Source: JAABRB01 sp041617635
Lineage (GTDB): Bacteria; Pseudomonadota; Gammaproteobacteria; Burkholderiales; SG8-39
Length of the DNA stretch: 64,000 bases
NCBI GenBank assembly: GCA_041617635.1
Contig: JBFJOO010000009.1
Location: 1-64,000 of the forward strand
Direction: 5' to 3'
Below, piece by piece: positions 43,165 through 52,163 of the stretch. A program made the position numbers and the translations under genes. Below the pieces are notes generated by a model. The model was not told where the DNA came from. It searched no databases and worked only from the letters and a program-made list of their open reading frames with translations. The number at the start of each line of letters is the position of its first letter. Positions within the stretch are counted from its first letter, which is position 1.

Positions 43165-43180
43165 TAAACCTTATGGTTAA
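43165..43180 (+). promoter_or_regulatory. Palindromic operator over the ArsR start codon
   Basis: TAAACCTTATGGTTAA is an imperfect palindrome (AACC...GGTT arms, twelve of sixteen symmetric positions) overlapping the -10, start site and ATG. ArsR-family proteins usually repress at such sites, so autoregulation by the gene that starts here is likely. Confidence 0.5.
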
Positions 43181-43628
43181 CTATCAAGCGGCCCTGCCTC
43201 CCGCAGCGACCCTCGACAGCGTGTTCGCCGCGCTGGCGGACCCGACGCGCCGCGTGATTCTGGAGCGACTGTCGGACCGCCCCGCCGCGGTCGGCGAGCT
43301 CGCGCAGGACGCCGCGATGTCGCTGCCCGGCTTCATGAAGCACCTCGCGATTCTCGAGCGCGCGGGACTCCTCGCCCGGCGCAAGGACGGGCGGGTGGTG
43401 TATTGCGCGCTCACGCCGCACGCGCTGCGGGAGGCGTCCGACTGGCTCGAGCGCTACCGCCGGTTCTGGGAAGAGCGGCTGGACGCCCTCGAACGCTTTC
43501 TCGACCGACAGGAGGAACGACCATGGCCCAAGGCACCGTCGAAACGAAGCCCTCGCTCGCCATCGACCGCACGCTCCGCGCCGCGCCGCAGCGGGTCTGG
43601 CAGGCGTGGACTCAGGCGGAAGCGCTGA
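43173..43628 (+). CDS. ArsR family transcriptional regulator
   Basis: The ATG at 43173 gives 151 residues. A winged-helix core at about residues 15-85 reads VFAALADPTRRVILERLS, then VGELAQDAAMSLPGFMKHLAILERAGLLARRKDGRVVYCAL. No thiol metal-binding motif is evident, as in the ArsR subfamily paired with SRPBCC proteins. The C-terminal 35 residues, basic and Ser/Arg-rich, are read from the beginning of the next gene in another frame; the overlap is 106 bases, longer than usual. This could be an extended tail or a lost stop. It likely represses the operon SRPBCC-DUF899-GST. Confidence 0.88.
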   Translation: MVNYQAALPPAATLDSVFAALADPTRRVILERLSDRPAAVGELAQDAAMSLPGFMKHLAILERAGLLARRKDGRVVYCALTPHALREASDWLERYRRFWEERLDALERFLDRQEERPWPKAPSKRSPRSPSTARSAPRRSGSGRRGLRRKR

Positions 43629-43969
43629 AGAAGTGGTTCGCCCCGGCCGACGCGTTCAAGGTGGAAGTGGCCGAGGCCGACGTGCGCGTGGGCGGCCGCT
43701 ATCGCATCGTGATGACCGCGCCGGACGGCGAAGTGCACGATGTGAGCGGGGTCTACCGCGAGGTGGTGCCCAACGAGCGGCTCGCCTTCACCTGGGCGTG
43801 GCGCTCGACGCCGGAGCGCGTATCGCTCGTGACGGTAACGCTGCGTCCGGCCGGGAGCGGCACCGCGCTCACGTTGCAGCACGAGCAGCTCTTTGACGAG
43901 AGCGCGCGTGATCATCATCGCGAAGGGTGGATCGCGCTGCTCGGCAGGCTCGAAGCGTCGCTCGGCTGA
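43523..43969 (+). CDS. SRPBCC/START-like (AHSA1) domain protein
   Basis: This 148-residue protein has the AHSA1-type SRPBCC pattern, IDRTLRAAPQRVWQAWTQAEALKKWF and VRVGGRYRIVMTAPDGE, ending HHREGWIALLGRLEASL. Such proteins bind hydrophobic ligands and are very often encoded directly after an ArsR regulator of this type. The AGGAGG site precedes the ATG. Its first 106 bases overlap the ArsR tail in another frame. Confidence 0.9.
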   Translation: MAQGTVETKPSLAIDRTLRAAPQRVWQAWTQAEALKKWFAPADAFKVEVAEADVRVGGRYRIVMTAPDGEVHDVSGVYREVVPNERLAFTWAWRSTPERVSLVTVTLRPAGSGTALTLQHEQLFDESARDHHREGWIALLGRLEASLG

Positions 43970-44014
43970 GCGGGGCGTTCGCAGCACTTCGAGACATCAA
44001 ACGGAGGAATCGCC

Positions 44015-44722
44015 ATGCCGAAGAACCCCGTCGTCTCGCGCGAGGAATGGGTCGCCGCGCGCGTCCAGCACCTCGCCAAGGAGAAAGAGCTCACCCGCCT
44101 GCGCGACGAGCTCTCCCGCGCGCGGCGCGCGCTGCCGTGGGTGAAGATCGACAAGGAGTACGTCTTCGACACGTCCGCCGGGTCGAGGACGCTCGCAGAT
44201 CTCTTCGCCGGCCGGACCCAGCTGATCGTCTATCACTTCATGTACGGCCCGGACTGGACCGATGGCTGCAAGAGCTGCTCTTTCTGGGCCGACAACTTCG
44301 ACGGCGTCATCGTGCATCTGAATCACCGCGATGTCACGATGATCGCCGTCTCGCGTGCGCCGCTCGCGACGCTCCTCGCGTATCGCAGGCGGATGGGCTG
44401 GCACTTCGAGTGGGTCTCGTCGCACGGCAACGATTTCAACCGCGACTTCGGCGTCTCGTTCACCCCGGAGGAGATGGCAAAGGGCGAGATGGTCTACAAC
44501 TTCCGGGTCGGGAAGTTTCCGAGCGAGGAGGCGCACGGCATCAGCGTGTTCTACCGGTCCGCCGAGGGCGGGGTGTTTCACACCTACTCGTGCTACTCCC
44601 GCGGGCTGGACATGATGAACGGGGCCTATCACTACCTCGACCTGGTGCCCAAGGGGCGCGACGAGGCCGGGCTCCCCTATCCGATGGCGTGGCTGCGCCA
44701 TCACGACAAATACACCGATTGA
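44015..44722 (+). CDS. DUF899 (thioredoxin-like) family protein
   Basis: This 235-residue protein shows the DUF899 pattern: an N-terminal KEKELTRLRDELSRARRALPW, VIYHFMYGPDWTDGCKSCSFWAD-like segment with a CxxC pair (GCKSCSF), and GNDFNRDFGVSF and VFYRSAEGGVFHTYSCYSRG. The fold is thioredoxin-like and the CxxC could be redox-active. The function is not known. It is the third gene of the ArsR operon and its stop is followed 10 bases later by the GST start. Confidence 0.9.
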   Translation: MPKNPVVSREEWVAARVQHLAKEKELTRLRDELSRARRALPWVKIDKEYVFDTSAGSRTLADLFAGRTQLIVYHFMYGPDWTDGCKSCSFWADNFDGVIVHLNHRDVTMIAVSRAPLATLLAYRRRMGWHFEWVSSHGNDFNRDFGVSFTPEEMAKGEMVYNFRVGKFPSEEAHGISVFYRSAEGGVFHTYSCYSRGLDMMNGAYHYLDLVPKGRDEAGLPYPMAWLRHHDKYTD

Positions 44723-44732
44723 AGGAGGCATG

Positions 44733-45350
44733 ATGAAACTCTATGGTTTTCCACCCTCACCCAACACGCGGAAGGTGCTCGCCACCGCCACCGCGCTCGG
44801 AATGCGTCTCGAGTTCGTCATGGTGAATCTGGCGGCCGGCGATCAGCGCAAGCCCGAGTACCTGGCCTTGAATCCCTGCGGGCGCACGCCAACGCTGGTC
44901 GACGGTGAGTTCGTGCTCTGGGAGTCAAATGCGATCATGCAATACCTCGCAGGCACGAAACCGGGTCCGCTCTGGCCGAACGATCCCAAGGCGCGCGCCG
45001 ACATCGCCCGCTGGCAGTGCTGGCAGCTCGCGCACTGCGAGGAGGGGACCTCGAGGCTGATCTTCCAGCACGTGATCAAGAAGTTCATGGGGCTCGGGGA
45101 ACCGGAGCCCGCCGAGATCGAGCGTGCCGAGCAGGCGATTCACCGCGACGCAGCCGTGCTCGACGGCTGGTTGGCGAAGCGCCGTTTTTTCACCGGCGAT
45201 GCGCCGACGCTCGCTGACTTCGCCGTGGCCGCCCCGATGGAATACGCTGCTCCCGCGGGATTCCCGCTCGACAACTACGCGAATGTCAAAGCATGGCACG
45301 CGCGGATCGAGGCGCTGCCGGCGTGGCAGGAGAGCCGCCCCAAGCAGTGA
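44733..45350 (+). CDS. Glutathione S-transferase family protein
   Basis: The ATG at 44733 is placed four bases after a GGAGG ribosome site; an ATG at 44730 is nearly as likely. The 205-residue product has an N-terminal thioredoxin fold with MKLYGFPPSPNTRKVLATA, where Ser or Thr in the PSPNT loop would activate glutathione, and WESNAIMQYLAG. The C-terminal domain ends DNYANVKAWHARIEALPAWQES. It probably conjugates or reduces electrophiles in the ArsR-controlled stress or solvent operon. Confidence 0.92.
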   Translation: MKLYGFPPSPNTRKVLATATALGMRLEFVMVNLAAGDQRKPEYLALNPCGRTPTLVDGEFVLWESNAIMQYLAGTKPGPLWPNDPKARADIARWQCWQLAHCEEGTSRLIFQHVIKKFMGLGEPEPAEIERAEQAIHRDAAVLDGWLAKRRFFTGDAPTLADFAVAAPMEYAAPAGFPLDNYANVKAWHARIEALPAWQESRPKQ

Positions 45351-45372
45351 CGCGCGCCGCGCGACGGACGCA

Positions 45373-46278
45373 TCAGCGCTTCTCGCTGAGCAGCAGCGTC
45401 CGTGCGGTGGCGAGCTCTTTCTTCATGGCGGCGTCGACCTTCGGGAAATGGAGGTCGAGCCGCTCCATCGCTTCGACGATCGCCGCTGAGACCACCAGGC
45501 GCGTGAACCATTTGTTGTCCGCGGGAACGACGTACCACGGTGCGTGGTCGGCAGCGGTGTGGCGGATGAGATCCTGGTACGCTGCCATGTACGCGCGCCA
45601 GTAGCCACGCTCGCGCGCGTCGGCGCTCGAGAATTTCCAGTTTTTCTCGGGACGGTCGAGCCGCTCGAGGAAGCGCTTCTTCTGCTCGTTCCGCGAGACG
45701 TTGAGGAAGAACTTGAGGATGAGACAGCCGTTGCGCGCCAGATAGCGCTCGAAGTTGGCGATGTCCTCGAAGCGCTCCCGCCAGATGCGCTTTGAGACGA
45801 GTTGCGGCGGCAGTCTCTGTTTCGCCAGCAGCGCCTCGTGCACTCGCACCACGAGCACTTCCTCGTAATAGCTCCGGTTGAAGATCCCGATCCGTCCGCG
45901 CTCGGGCAGCGCCTTCGCGCAGCGCCACATGAAGTCGTGATCGAGCTCCTCGCTCGACGGCGCCTTGAACGACGTGACGTGGACGCCCTGCGGATTGACG
46001 CCCGACATCACGTGCTTGATGGTGCCGTCCTTGCCCGCCGCGTCCATGGCCTGGAAGAGGAGCAGCACGCTCCAGCGGTTCTGCGCGTAGAGCTTCTCCT
46101 GCTCTTCGGCGAGCCACTCGACGCCGCGCGCGAGCAACGCCTTCGCCGCGCCCTTCTGCTCCGACTTGAATCCGTGCGTATCCTCTGGATCGTGATCCTT
46201 CAGCCGGAATCCCTTGCCCTTCGTGATGCGGTAGGGGCGCAGAAACTTCGCGAGCCGCTTCACGTCGATCTTGGCCAT
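45373..46278 (-). CDS. Polyphosphate kinase 2 (PPK2) family protein
   Basis: The ATG at 46278, behind an AGGGAGAAG site, gives 301 residues. The Walker A is LFQAMDAAGKDGTIKHVMSG at about residues 75-94, and the lid/Walker B region has FNRSYYEEVLVVRVH. These are the PPK2 signature of the class that phosphorylates nucleoside diphosphates or monophosphates with polyphosphate. It is divergent from the phosphoketolase operon and could supply nucleotide or use the polyphosphate pool. Whether it prefers ADP, GDP or AMP cannot be told from sequence here. Confidence 0.92.
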   Translation of the reverse strand: MAKIDVKRLAKFLRPYRITKGKGFRLKDHDPEDTHGFKSEQKGAAKALLARGVEWLAEEQEKLYAQNRWSVLLLFQAMDAAGKDGTIKHVMSGVNPQGVHVTSFKAPSSEELDHDFMWRCAKALPERGRIGIFNRSYYEEVLVVRVHEALLAKQRLPPQLVSKRIWRERFEDIANFERYLARNGCLILKFFLNVSRNEQKKRFLERLDRPEKNWKFSSADARERGYWRAYMAAYQDLIRHTAADHAPWYVVPADNKWFTRLVVSAAIVEAMERLDLHFPKVDAAMKKELATARTLLLSEKR

Positions 46279-46457
46279 TGCGGGTCTTCTCCCTTCGTGC
46301 GTGCGGTGCACGACTCAGCGCGCCAAAGTTAACCCACTTTCATGATCATTGTCCGCGCATGGACATCGATCGCGCCGCGGATTGCGCCAGGTCAAACCAC
46401 GTACTACGGTACGGTCTATAGGTCGATGTGGCAAATCAGAACGGAGGACTTTGCGCC

Positions 46458-48869
46458 ATGGCGCGAAAGCAGACAGGAATCAGAGAGCATACGAGAGCGC
46501 GCGCGGCGCGGAGCGCGATCTCGAGCGAAGAGCTCAAGCTTATCGACGCCTACTGGCGAGCGTGCAACTACCTCGCGGTGGGAATGATCTACCTGCAGGA
46601 CAACCCGCTGTTGCGCAAGCCGCTGCGGGCCGCGCACATCAAGAATCGGCTGCTCGGACACTGGGGCGCGAGCCCCGGCCTTTCGTTCACCTACGTCCAT
46701 CTCAACCGCCTCATCAGGAAGTTCGACCTCGACGCGATCTTCCTCGCCGGCCCGGGGCACGGCGCGCCCGGCGTGCTCGCGCCCGTGTATCTCGAGGGCG
46801 CCTATTCCGAGATCTATCCCAACAAGGGCGAGGACGAGGAGGGGATGCGCGAGTTCTTCAAGGAATTCTCGTTCCCCGGCGGCATCGGGAGCCATTGCAC
46901 GCCCGAGACGCCCGGCTCGATCCACGAGGGGGGCGAGCTCGGCTACAGCCTCTCGCACGCGTTCGGCGCCGCGTTCGACAACCCGGACCTGCTGGTCGCG
47001 GTCATGGTGGGCGACGGCGAGTCGGAAACCGGGCCGCTCGCCACGTCGTGGCACTCCAACAAATTCCTGAACCCGGTGCGCGACGGCGCGGTGCTGCCGA
47101 TCCTGCATCTCAACGGCTACAAGATCAACAACCCGACCATCCTCGCGCGCATCTCGCACGAAGAGCTCGAGAACCTGTTCAAGGGTTACGGCTGGACGCC
47201 GCACTTCGTCGAGGGCACCGATCCCATGAAGATGCACGAGGCGATGGCAGCTACCATGGAGAGGTGCGTGCGGGACATCCGCCGGATCCAGAGCGAGGCA
47301 CGTACAAGCGGGAAGCCGGAGCGCGCCCGCTGGCCGATGATCGTCCTCAGGAGCCCGAAGGGCTGGACCGGCCCGAAAACGGTCAACGGCCACAAAGTCG
47401 AGGGATACTGGCGCGCCCACCAAGTGCCGGTGGCCGACGTGCGCACGAATCCCCGTCATCTGAAGCTCGTCGAGGCCTGGATGAAGAGCTATCGGCCGCA
47501 GCAGCTCTTCGACAAGACGGGCCGGCTGATTCCAGAGCTCAAGGCGCTCGCGCCCGCGGGCACGCGACGCATGGGCGCCAATCCGCACGCGAACGGCGGG
47601 TTGCTGCGCAAGGCGCTGCGGATGCCCGAGTTCCGCGACTACGCGGTGAAGGTCGGCAAGCCTGGCCGCACGGAAGCCGAGAACACGCGCCCGCTGGGCG
47701 CGATGCTGCGCGACATCATGCGCGAGAACCCGGCCAACTTCCGCGTGTTCGGCCCCGACGAGACCGCTTCGAACCGGCTGGACGCGGTGTACGAGGCGAG
47801 CAAGAAGACCTGGCTCGCGGACTACTTGCCGGAGGACGCTGACGGCGGGCAGCTCGCCCGCGACGGGCGGGTGATGGAGATGCTGTCCGAGCACACGCTG
47901 GAAGGCTGGCTCGAAGGCTATCTCCTCACCGGGCGCCACGGTTTCCTGTCCACCTACGAAGCGTTCGTGCACGTCATCGATTCGATGTTCAACCAGCATG
48001 CGAAGTGGCTGACCATCGCGGAGCAGCTGCCGTGGCGCGCACCGGTGGCGTCGCTCAATCTGCTGATCACCTCGACGGTCTGGCGCCAGGACCACAACGG
48101 CTTCACCCACCAGGACCCCGGGTTTCTGGACGTGGTGGTGAACAAGAGCCCGGCGGTGACCCGCATCTATCTGCCGCCCGACGCCAACTGCCTCCTGTCG
48201 GTGGCCGATCACTGCCTGCGGAGCACCGACGACGTCAACGTCATCGTCGCGGACAAGCAAAAGCACCTGCAGTACCTCGACATGGACGCCGCGATCAAGC
48301 ATTGCACCAAGGGCATCGGCATCTGGGACTGGGCGAGCAGCGACCAGGACGATGTGCCGGACGTCGTGATGGCCTCCTGCGGGGATATCCCGACCAAGGA
48401 AGCGCTGGCGGCAGTGATGCTGCTGCGCGAGCACTTTCCGAACCTCAAGATCCGTTTCGTCAACGTCGTCGATCTGTACCGGATGACCCCGTCCTCCGAG
48501 CACCCGCACGGGCTCTCGGATCGCGATTTCGACAGCCTGTTCACCGTGGACCGGCCCATCATCTTCAACTTCCACGGCTACCCCTGGCTGATTCACCGAC
48601 TTGCGTACCGCCGCACAAATCACCGCAATTTGCACGTGCGCGGCTACAAGGAGAAAGGCAACATCAACACGCCGCTCGAGCTCGCCATCCAGAACGAGAT
48701 CGACCGTTTCAGCCTGGCGATCGATGTCATCAACCGCGTTCCGGGGCTGCTCGTGGCCGGCGCGCACGTCAAGGAGAGATTGCGGGACATGCAGATCGCT
48801 TGCCGCCAGTACGCCTATGAGCACGGCATCGACGACCCGGCCCAGGCGGCGTGGAAGTGGGCGGGTTGA
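46458..48869 (+). CDS. Phosphoketolase (xylulose 5-phosphate/fructose 6-phosphate)
   Basis: The ATG at 46458 follows a CGGAGGA site and gives 803 residues, the usual phosphoketolase size. The thiamine diphosphate motif is GDGESETGPLATSW, with LHLNGYKINNPTIL, and the N-terminal LGHWGASPGLSFTYVHLNR and GPGHGAPGVLAP hold active-site histidines. It splits xylulose 5-phosphate or fructose 6-phosphate with phosphate to acetyl phosphate. It is first in an operon with beta-phosphoglucomutase and a GH65 phosphorylase; acetate kinase is encoded about 9 kb downstream. Confidence 0.95.
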   Translation: MARKQTGIREHTRARAARSAISSEELKLIDAYWRACNYLAVGMIYLQDNPLLRKPLRAAHIKNRLLGHWGASPGLSFTYVHLNRLIRKFDLDAIFLAGPGHGAPGVLAPVYLEGAYSEIYPNKGEDEEGMREFFKEFSFPGGIGSHCTPETPGSIHEGGELGYSLSHAFGAAFDNPDLLVAVMVGDGESETGPLATSWHSNKFLNPVRDGAVLPILHLNGYKINNPTILARISHEELENLFKGYGWTPHFVEGTDPMKMHEAMAATMERCVRDIRRIQSEARTSGKPERARWPMIVLRSPKGWTGPKTVNGHKVEGYWRAHQVPVADVRTNPRHLKLVEAWMKSYRPQQLFDKTGRLIPELKALAPAGTRRMGANPHANGGLLRKALRMPEFRDYAVKVGKPGRTEAENTRPLGAMLRDIMRENPANFRVFGPDETASNRLDAVYEASKKTWLADYLPEDADGGQLARDGRVMEMLSEHTLEGWLEGYLLTGRHGFLSTYEAFVHVIDSMFNQHAKWLTIAEQLPWRAPVASLNLLITSTVWRQDHNGFTHQDPGFLDVVVNKSPAVTRIYLPPDANCLLSVADHCLRSTDDVNVIVADKQKHLQYLDMDAAIKHCTKGIGIWDWASSDQDDVPDVVMASCGDIPTKEALAAVMLLREHFPNLKIRFVNVVDLYRMTPSSEHPHGLSDRDFDSLFTVDRPIIFNFHGYPWLIHRLAYRRTNHRNLHVRGYKEKGNINTPLELAIQNEIDRFSLAIDVINRVPGLLVAGAHVKERLRDMQIACRQYAYEHGIDDPAQAAWKWAG

Positions 48870-48885
48870 GGGATACCGGAGGTCG

Positions 48886-49650
48886 ATGCTTCCACCACCC
48901 GGCCCGCATCTGATCGTGCGCGACCGCTACGACGCGGTCCTGTTCGATCTGGATGGCGTCCTCACCGACACCGCACAGATCCACGCGTCGAGCTGGAAGC
49001 GCATGTTCGACGGGTATCTCGAGCGGCGCGCGGCGCGCACCGGCGAGGCGTTCCGCCCGTTCGACATCGCGACCGACTACAAGCTGCACGTGGACGGCAA
49101 GCCACGCTACGATGGGGTGCGGGATTTCCTGCGCGCGCGCCACATCGATGTTCCGGAAGGCTCTCCCCAGGATGCTCCGGACGCCGAGACCGTGTGCGGG
49201 TTGGGGAATCGCAAGAACGAGCTGGTCAACGCGGCCATCGCCGCGGGCGAGGTGGTGACCTACCCGAGCTCCGTGGCGCTGGTGCAGAAGCTTCGCGACG
49301 CGGGGATCAAGTGCGCCGTCGTCACCTCGAGCCAGAACCGCGCGGCAGTGCTGGAGGCGGCGGGCATCGAAGACCTGTTCGACGCTGCGGTGGACGGCAA
49401 TACGATCGTCGAGCTGGGTCTGGCGGGGAAACCCGCCCCGGATGCTTTTCTGCACGCGGCGAAGGCGCTCGGCGTTGCGCCGACGCACGCAGTCGTCGTC
49501 GAGGACGCCATCTCGGGCGTCGAAGCGGGCGCGAACGGTGGATTCGGCCTCGTGATCGGGGTCGCGCGCCACGGCAACGCCGAAGAATTGCGGCGGCACG
49601 GCGCCCACGTCGTGGTCGCCGACCTTGCCGAATTGCTCGAGCAAAGCTAG
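48886..49650 (+). CDS. Beta-phosphoglucomutase (HAD family)
   Basis: This 254-residue HAD protein has the DxDG nucleophile motif AVLFDLDGVLTDTAQIH at about residues 17-33, then the cap region GNRKNELVNAAI, motif II VVTSSQNRAA, and motif IV VVVEDAISGVEAGANGG. The sequence and neighbour fit beta-phosphoglucomutase, which turns beta-glucose 1-phosphate made by GH65 phosphorylases into glucose 6-phosphate. The GH65 gene follows 4 bases after this stop. The start is preceded by CCGGAGG. Confidence 0.9.
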   Translation: MLPPPGPHLIVRDRYDAVLFDLDGVLTDTAQIHASSWKRMFDGYLERRAARTGEAFRPFDIATDYKLHVDGKPRYDGVRDFLRARHIDVPEGSPQDAPDAETVCGLGNRKNELVNAAIAAGEVVTYPSSVALVQKLRDAGIKCAVVTSSQNRAAVLEAAGIEDLFDAAVDGNTIVELGLAGKPAPDAFLHAAKALGVAPTHAVVVEDAISGVEAGANGGFGLVIGVARHGNAEELRRHGAHVVVADLAELLEQS

Positions 49651-49654
49651 CACA

Positions 49655-52033
49655 GTGCGCCATCACGAACGCTTGAAGCCGCCGCCGCACGATTACGTCG
49701 CGGATGAGTGGAACTGGATCGAGCGCCGATTCCATCCCGAATTCATGGCGCAGACCGAGACCATCCTCGCGCTGGGAAACGGGTACCTCGGGATGCGCGG
49801 CGCGCCGGAGGAGGGCGGCCCGGTGGTGCAATTCGGCACCTACGTGAACGGCTTCCACGAGACCTGGCCGATCGTCTACGGCGAGGAGGCCTATGGATTC
49901 GCCCGGACCGGCCAGACGATGCTGAGCGTCACCGACGCGAAGAACATCAAGCTCTTCGTGGACGACGAACCGCTCTGGCTCGCCACCGCCAACATGCAGC
50001 GCTTCGACCGGCGGCTGAATATGCGCGCCGGCACGCTCGATCGCGAAATCCTGTGGGAGACCCCTGCGGGCAAGCAGGTGCTCATCCGGTCGCGGCGCCT
50101 GGTCTCGTTCGAGCACCGGCACGCCGCGGCGATCTGGTACGAAGTCACCGTGCTCAATGCGCGCGCGCCGGTGGTGATCTCCTCCGAGGTGCTCGCCGAG
50201 CGACGCAGCGCGCCGCGCGGCGGCAACGATCCGCGGCGCGGCAAAGCCTTCGCCGGGCGCGTCCTGCAGCCCCGCACGAGCCACGCCAGCGAGCAGCGCA
50301 TCGTCCTCGCGCACGGCACGGAGCGGACGAAGATGATCATTGCTTGCGGCATCGACCACCAGCTCGAGACCGAGTGCCGGCACGCGGTGAAGTCTGCGCA
50401 CACCGAGGACTTCGGCCAGGTGGCGTTCACGATCGACGCCGAGCCCGGCCGCCCGATCCAGCTCGCCAAGTTCATCGCGTATCACACTTCCGCGACGGCG
50501 TCGCCCGAGCACGTCTGCGGGCGCGTCGACTGGACGCTCGACCGCATCGTCGCCGGGGGATTCGAAGCGCTGGCGGCCGGACAGCAACGCTACATGGACG
50601 ACTTCTGGAGGCGGAGCGACGTGCAGATCCACAACGTCCAGACGGGAAAGGTCCGGCGGACGACGGTCGAGGTGCAACAGGCGATCCGTTTCAACCTGTT
50701 TCACATCCTGCAGGCCTCCGCCCGGGCGGAGAACGCCGGCGTTCCCGCCAAGGGGCTCACCGGAAACGCCTACGAGGGGCAGTACTTCTGGGATTCCGAG
50801 ATCTACGTGCTGCCGTTCCTGATCTATACGGCGCCACGCATCGCGCGCAACCTGCTGCTCTTTCGTTACCGCATGCTCGAGAAGGCCCGCGAGCGGGCGC
50901 GGGAGCTCAGCCACAAGGGCGCGCTCTTTCCGTGGCGGACGATCAACGGCGAGGAGGCCTCCGCATACTACGCGGCCGGCACGGCGCAGTACCACATCAA
51001 CGCGGACATCATGTACGCGCTGCGCAAGTACGTGAACGCGACCGGCGATGAGGAGTTCCTGCGCGAGTACGGCGCCGAAATGCTCGTCGAGACCGCGCGC
51101 TTCTGGCTCGACATCGGGTTCTTCTCGGAGCGCAGGGGCGACAGGTTCTGCATCAACGGCGTGACCGGGCCCGACGAATACAACACCGTCGTCGACAACA
51201 ACACGTACACCAATCTCATGGCGCGGGAGAATCTGCGCTACGCGGCCCAGACCGTCGAGGCGCTGCGCGCGAGCCATCCGGAGCTTCTCGCCGAGCTCGT
51301 GCACCGGACCGCGCTCGATCCCGCGGAGATCGAGGACTGGAAGCGCGCCGCCGATCGGATGTACATCCCTTACGACGCGGCAACGGGGATCTATCCCCAG
51401 GACGACAGCTTTCTCGACCGCGAGCGGTGGGATTTCGAGAACACGCCCCCCGACAAGTATCCGCTGCTGCTCCACTACCACCCGCTCAACATCTATCGCC
51501 ACCAGGTGATCAAGCAGACCGATGTGATCCTCGCGATGTTCCTCCTCGGGCACGAGTTCACCCTCGAGGACAAGCGGCGCAATTTCCATTTCTACGACCC
51601 GCTCACGACCGGCGACTCCTCGCTTTCGTCTTGTGTCGAGGCGATCGTCGCGGCCGAGATCGGCGAGTTCGAGAAGGCGACCGAATACGGCATGGCGGCG
51701 CTGCTCATGGATCTCGGCGACGTCGGCGGCAACGTGAGCGACGGCTGCCACATCGCCTCCATGGGCGGCACGTGGATGGTGACGGTCTACGGATTCGCTG
51801 GGATGCGGGACTACGACGGCATGCTCTCGTTCCGGCCGAACCGCGCGCCCGAGCGGCAATCGACGATGCGGTTTCCGCTGACCTACCGGGGGCAGATGCT
51901 CGAAGTCGAAGTCGGAGCGGACACGACGCGCTACACGCTTCGCGAAGGGGACCGCATCGCCTTTCGCCACGAGGACGAGGTGATAGAGCTGACGCGGGAC
52001 GACCCGACCGCGGCCCGGTCCAACGTCAAGTAA
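49655..52033 (+). CDS. Glycoside hydrolase family 65 disaccharide phosphorylase (maltose/trehalose/kojibiose type)
   Basis: The GTG at 49655 gives 792 residues, the usual GH65 length. N-terminal ETILALGNGYLGMRG is family-typical. The catalytic (alpha/alpha)6 domain has EGQYFWDSEIYVLPFL, WRTINGEEAS, and GVTGPDEYNTVVDNN with the general acid Glu. LKQTD-like segment VIKQTDVILAMFLL and a C-terminal beta-sandwich follow. The family phosphorolyses maltose, trehalose or kojibiose to beta-glucose 1-phosphate, fitting the upstream beta-phosphoglucomutase. The exact disaccharide cannot be decided; the pair could be used in disaccharide breakdown or the reverse reaction for synthesis. Confidence 0.92.
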   Translation: MRHHERLKPPPHDYVADEWNWIERRFHPEFMAQTETILALGNGYLGMRGAPEEGGPVVQFGTYVNGFHETWPIVYGEEAYGFARTGQTMLSVTDAKNIKLFVDDEPLWLATANMQRFDRRLNMRAGTLDREILWETPAGKQVLIRSRRLVSFEHRHAAAIWYEVTVLNARAPVVISSEVLAERRSAPRGGNDPRRGKAFAGRVLQPRTSHASEQRIVLAHGTERTKMIIACGIDHQLETECRHAVKSAHTEDFGQVAFTIDAEPGRPIQLAKFIAYHTSATASPEHVCGRVDWTLDRIVAGGFEALAAGQQRYMDDFWRRSDVQIHNVQTGKVRRTTVEVQQAIRFNLFHILQASARAENAGVPAKGLTGNAYEGQYFWDSEIYVLPFLIYTAPRIARNLLLFRYRMLEKARERARELSHKGALFPWRTINGEEASAYYAAGTAQYHINADIMYALRKYVNATGDEEFLREYGAEMLVETARFWLDIGFFSERRGDRFCINGVTGPDEYNTVVDNNTYTNLMARENLRYAAQTVEALRASHPELLAELVHRTALDPAEIEDWKRAADRMYIPYDAATGIYPQDDSFLDRERWDFENTPPDKYPLLLHYHPLNIYRHQVIKQTDVILAMFLLGHEFTLEDKRRNFHFYDPLTTGDSSLSSCVEAIVAAEIGEFEKATEYGMAALLMDLGDVGGNVSDGCHIASMGGTWMVTVYGFAGMRDYDGMLSFRPNRAPERQSTMRFPLTYRGQMLEVEVGADTTRYTLREGDRIAFRHEDEVIELTRDDPTAARSNVK

Positions 52034-52163
52034 CCGGAGCCGGGTGAGCGTTTCGGGCTTCGGCGACGCGTTCCTGCTACCATCGCGTCGCACGTCCGGA
52101 TCGCCTAGCTTTCCAAGCTCACGAGCAAACTGAGGGCGATCAAGGCCCAACGGGGAGGGCAGC

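Noticed and set aside
43523..43628. Frameshift fusing ArsR with SRPBCC
   Set aside because: Both reading frames are internally normal and the SRPBCC gene has its own AGGAGG site and ATG, so an overlap is the simpler reading than a sequence error or fusion.
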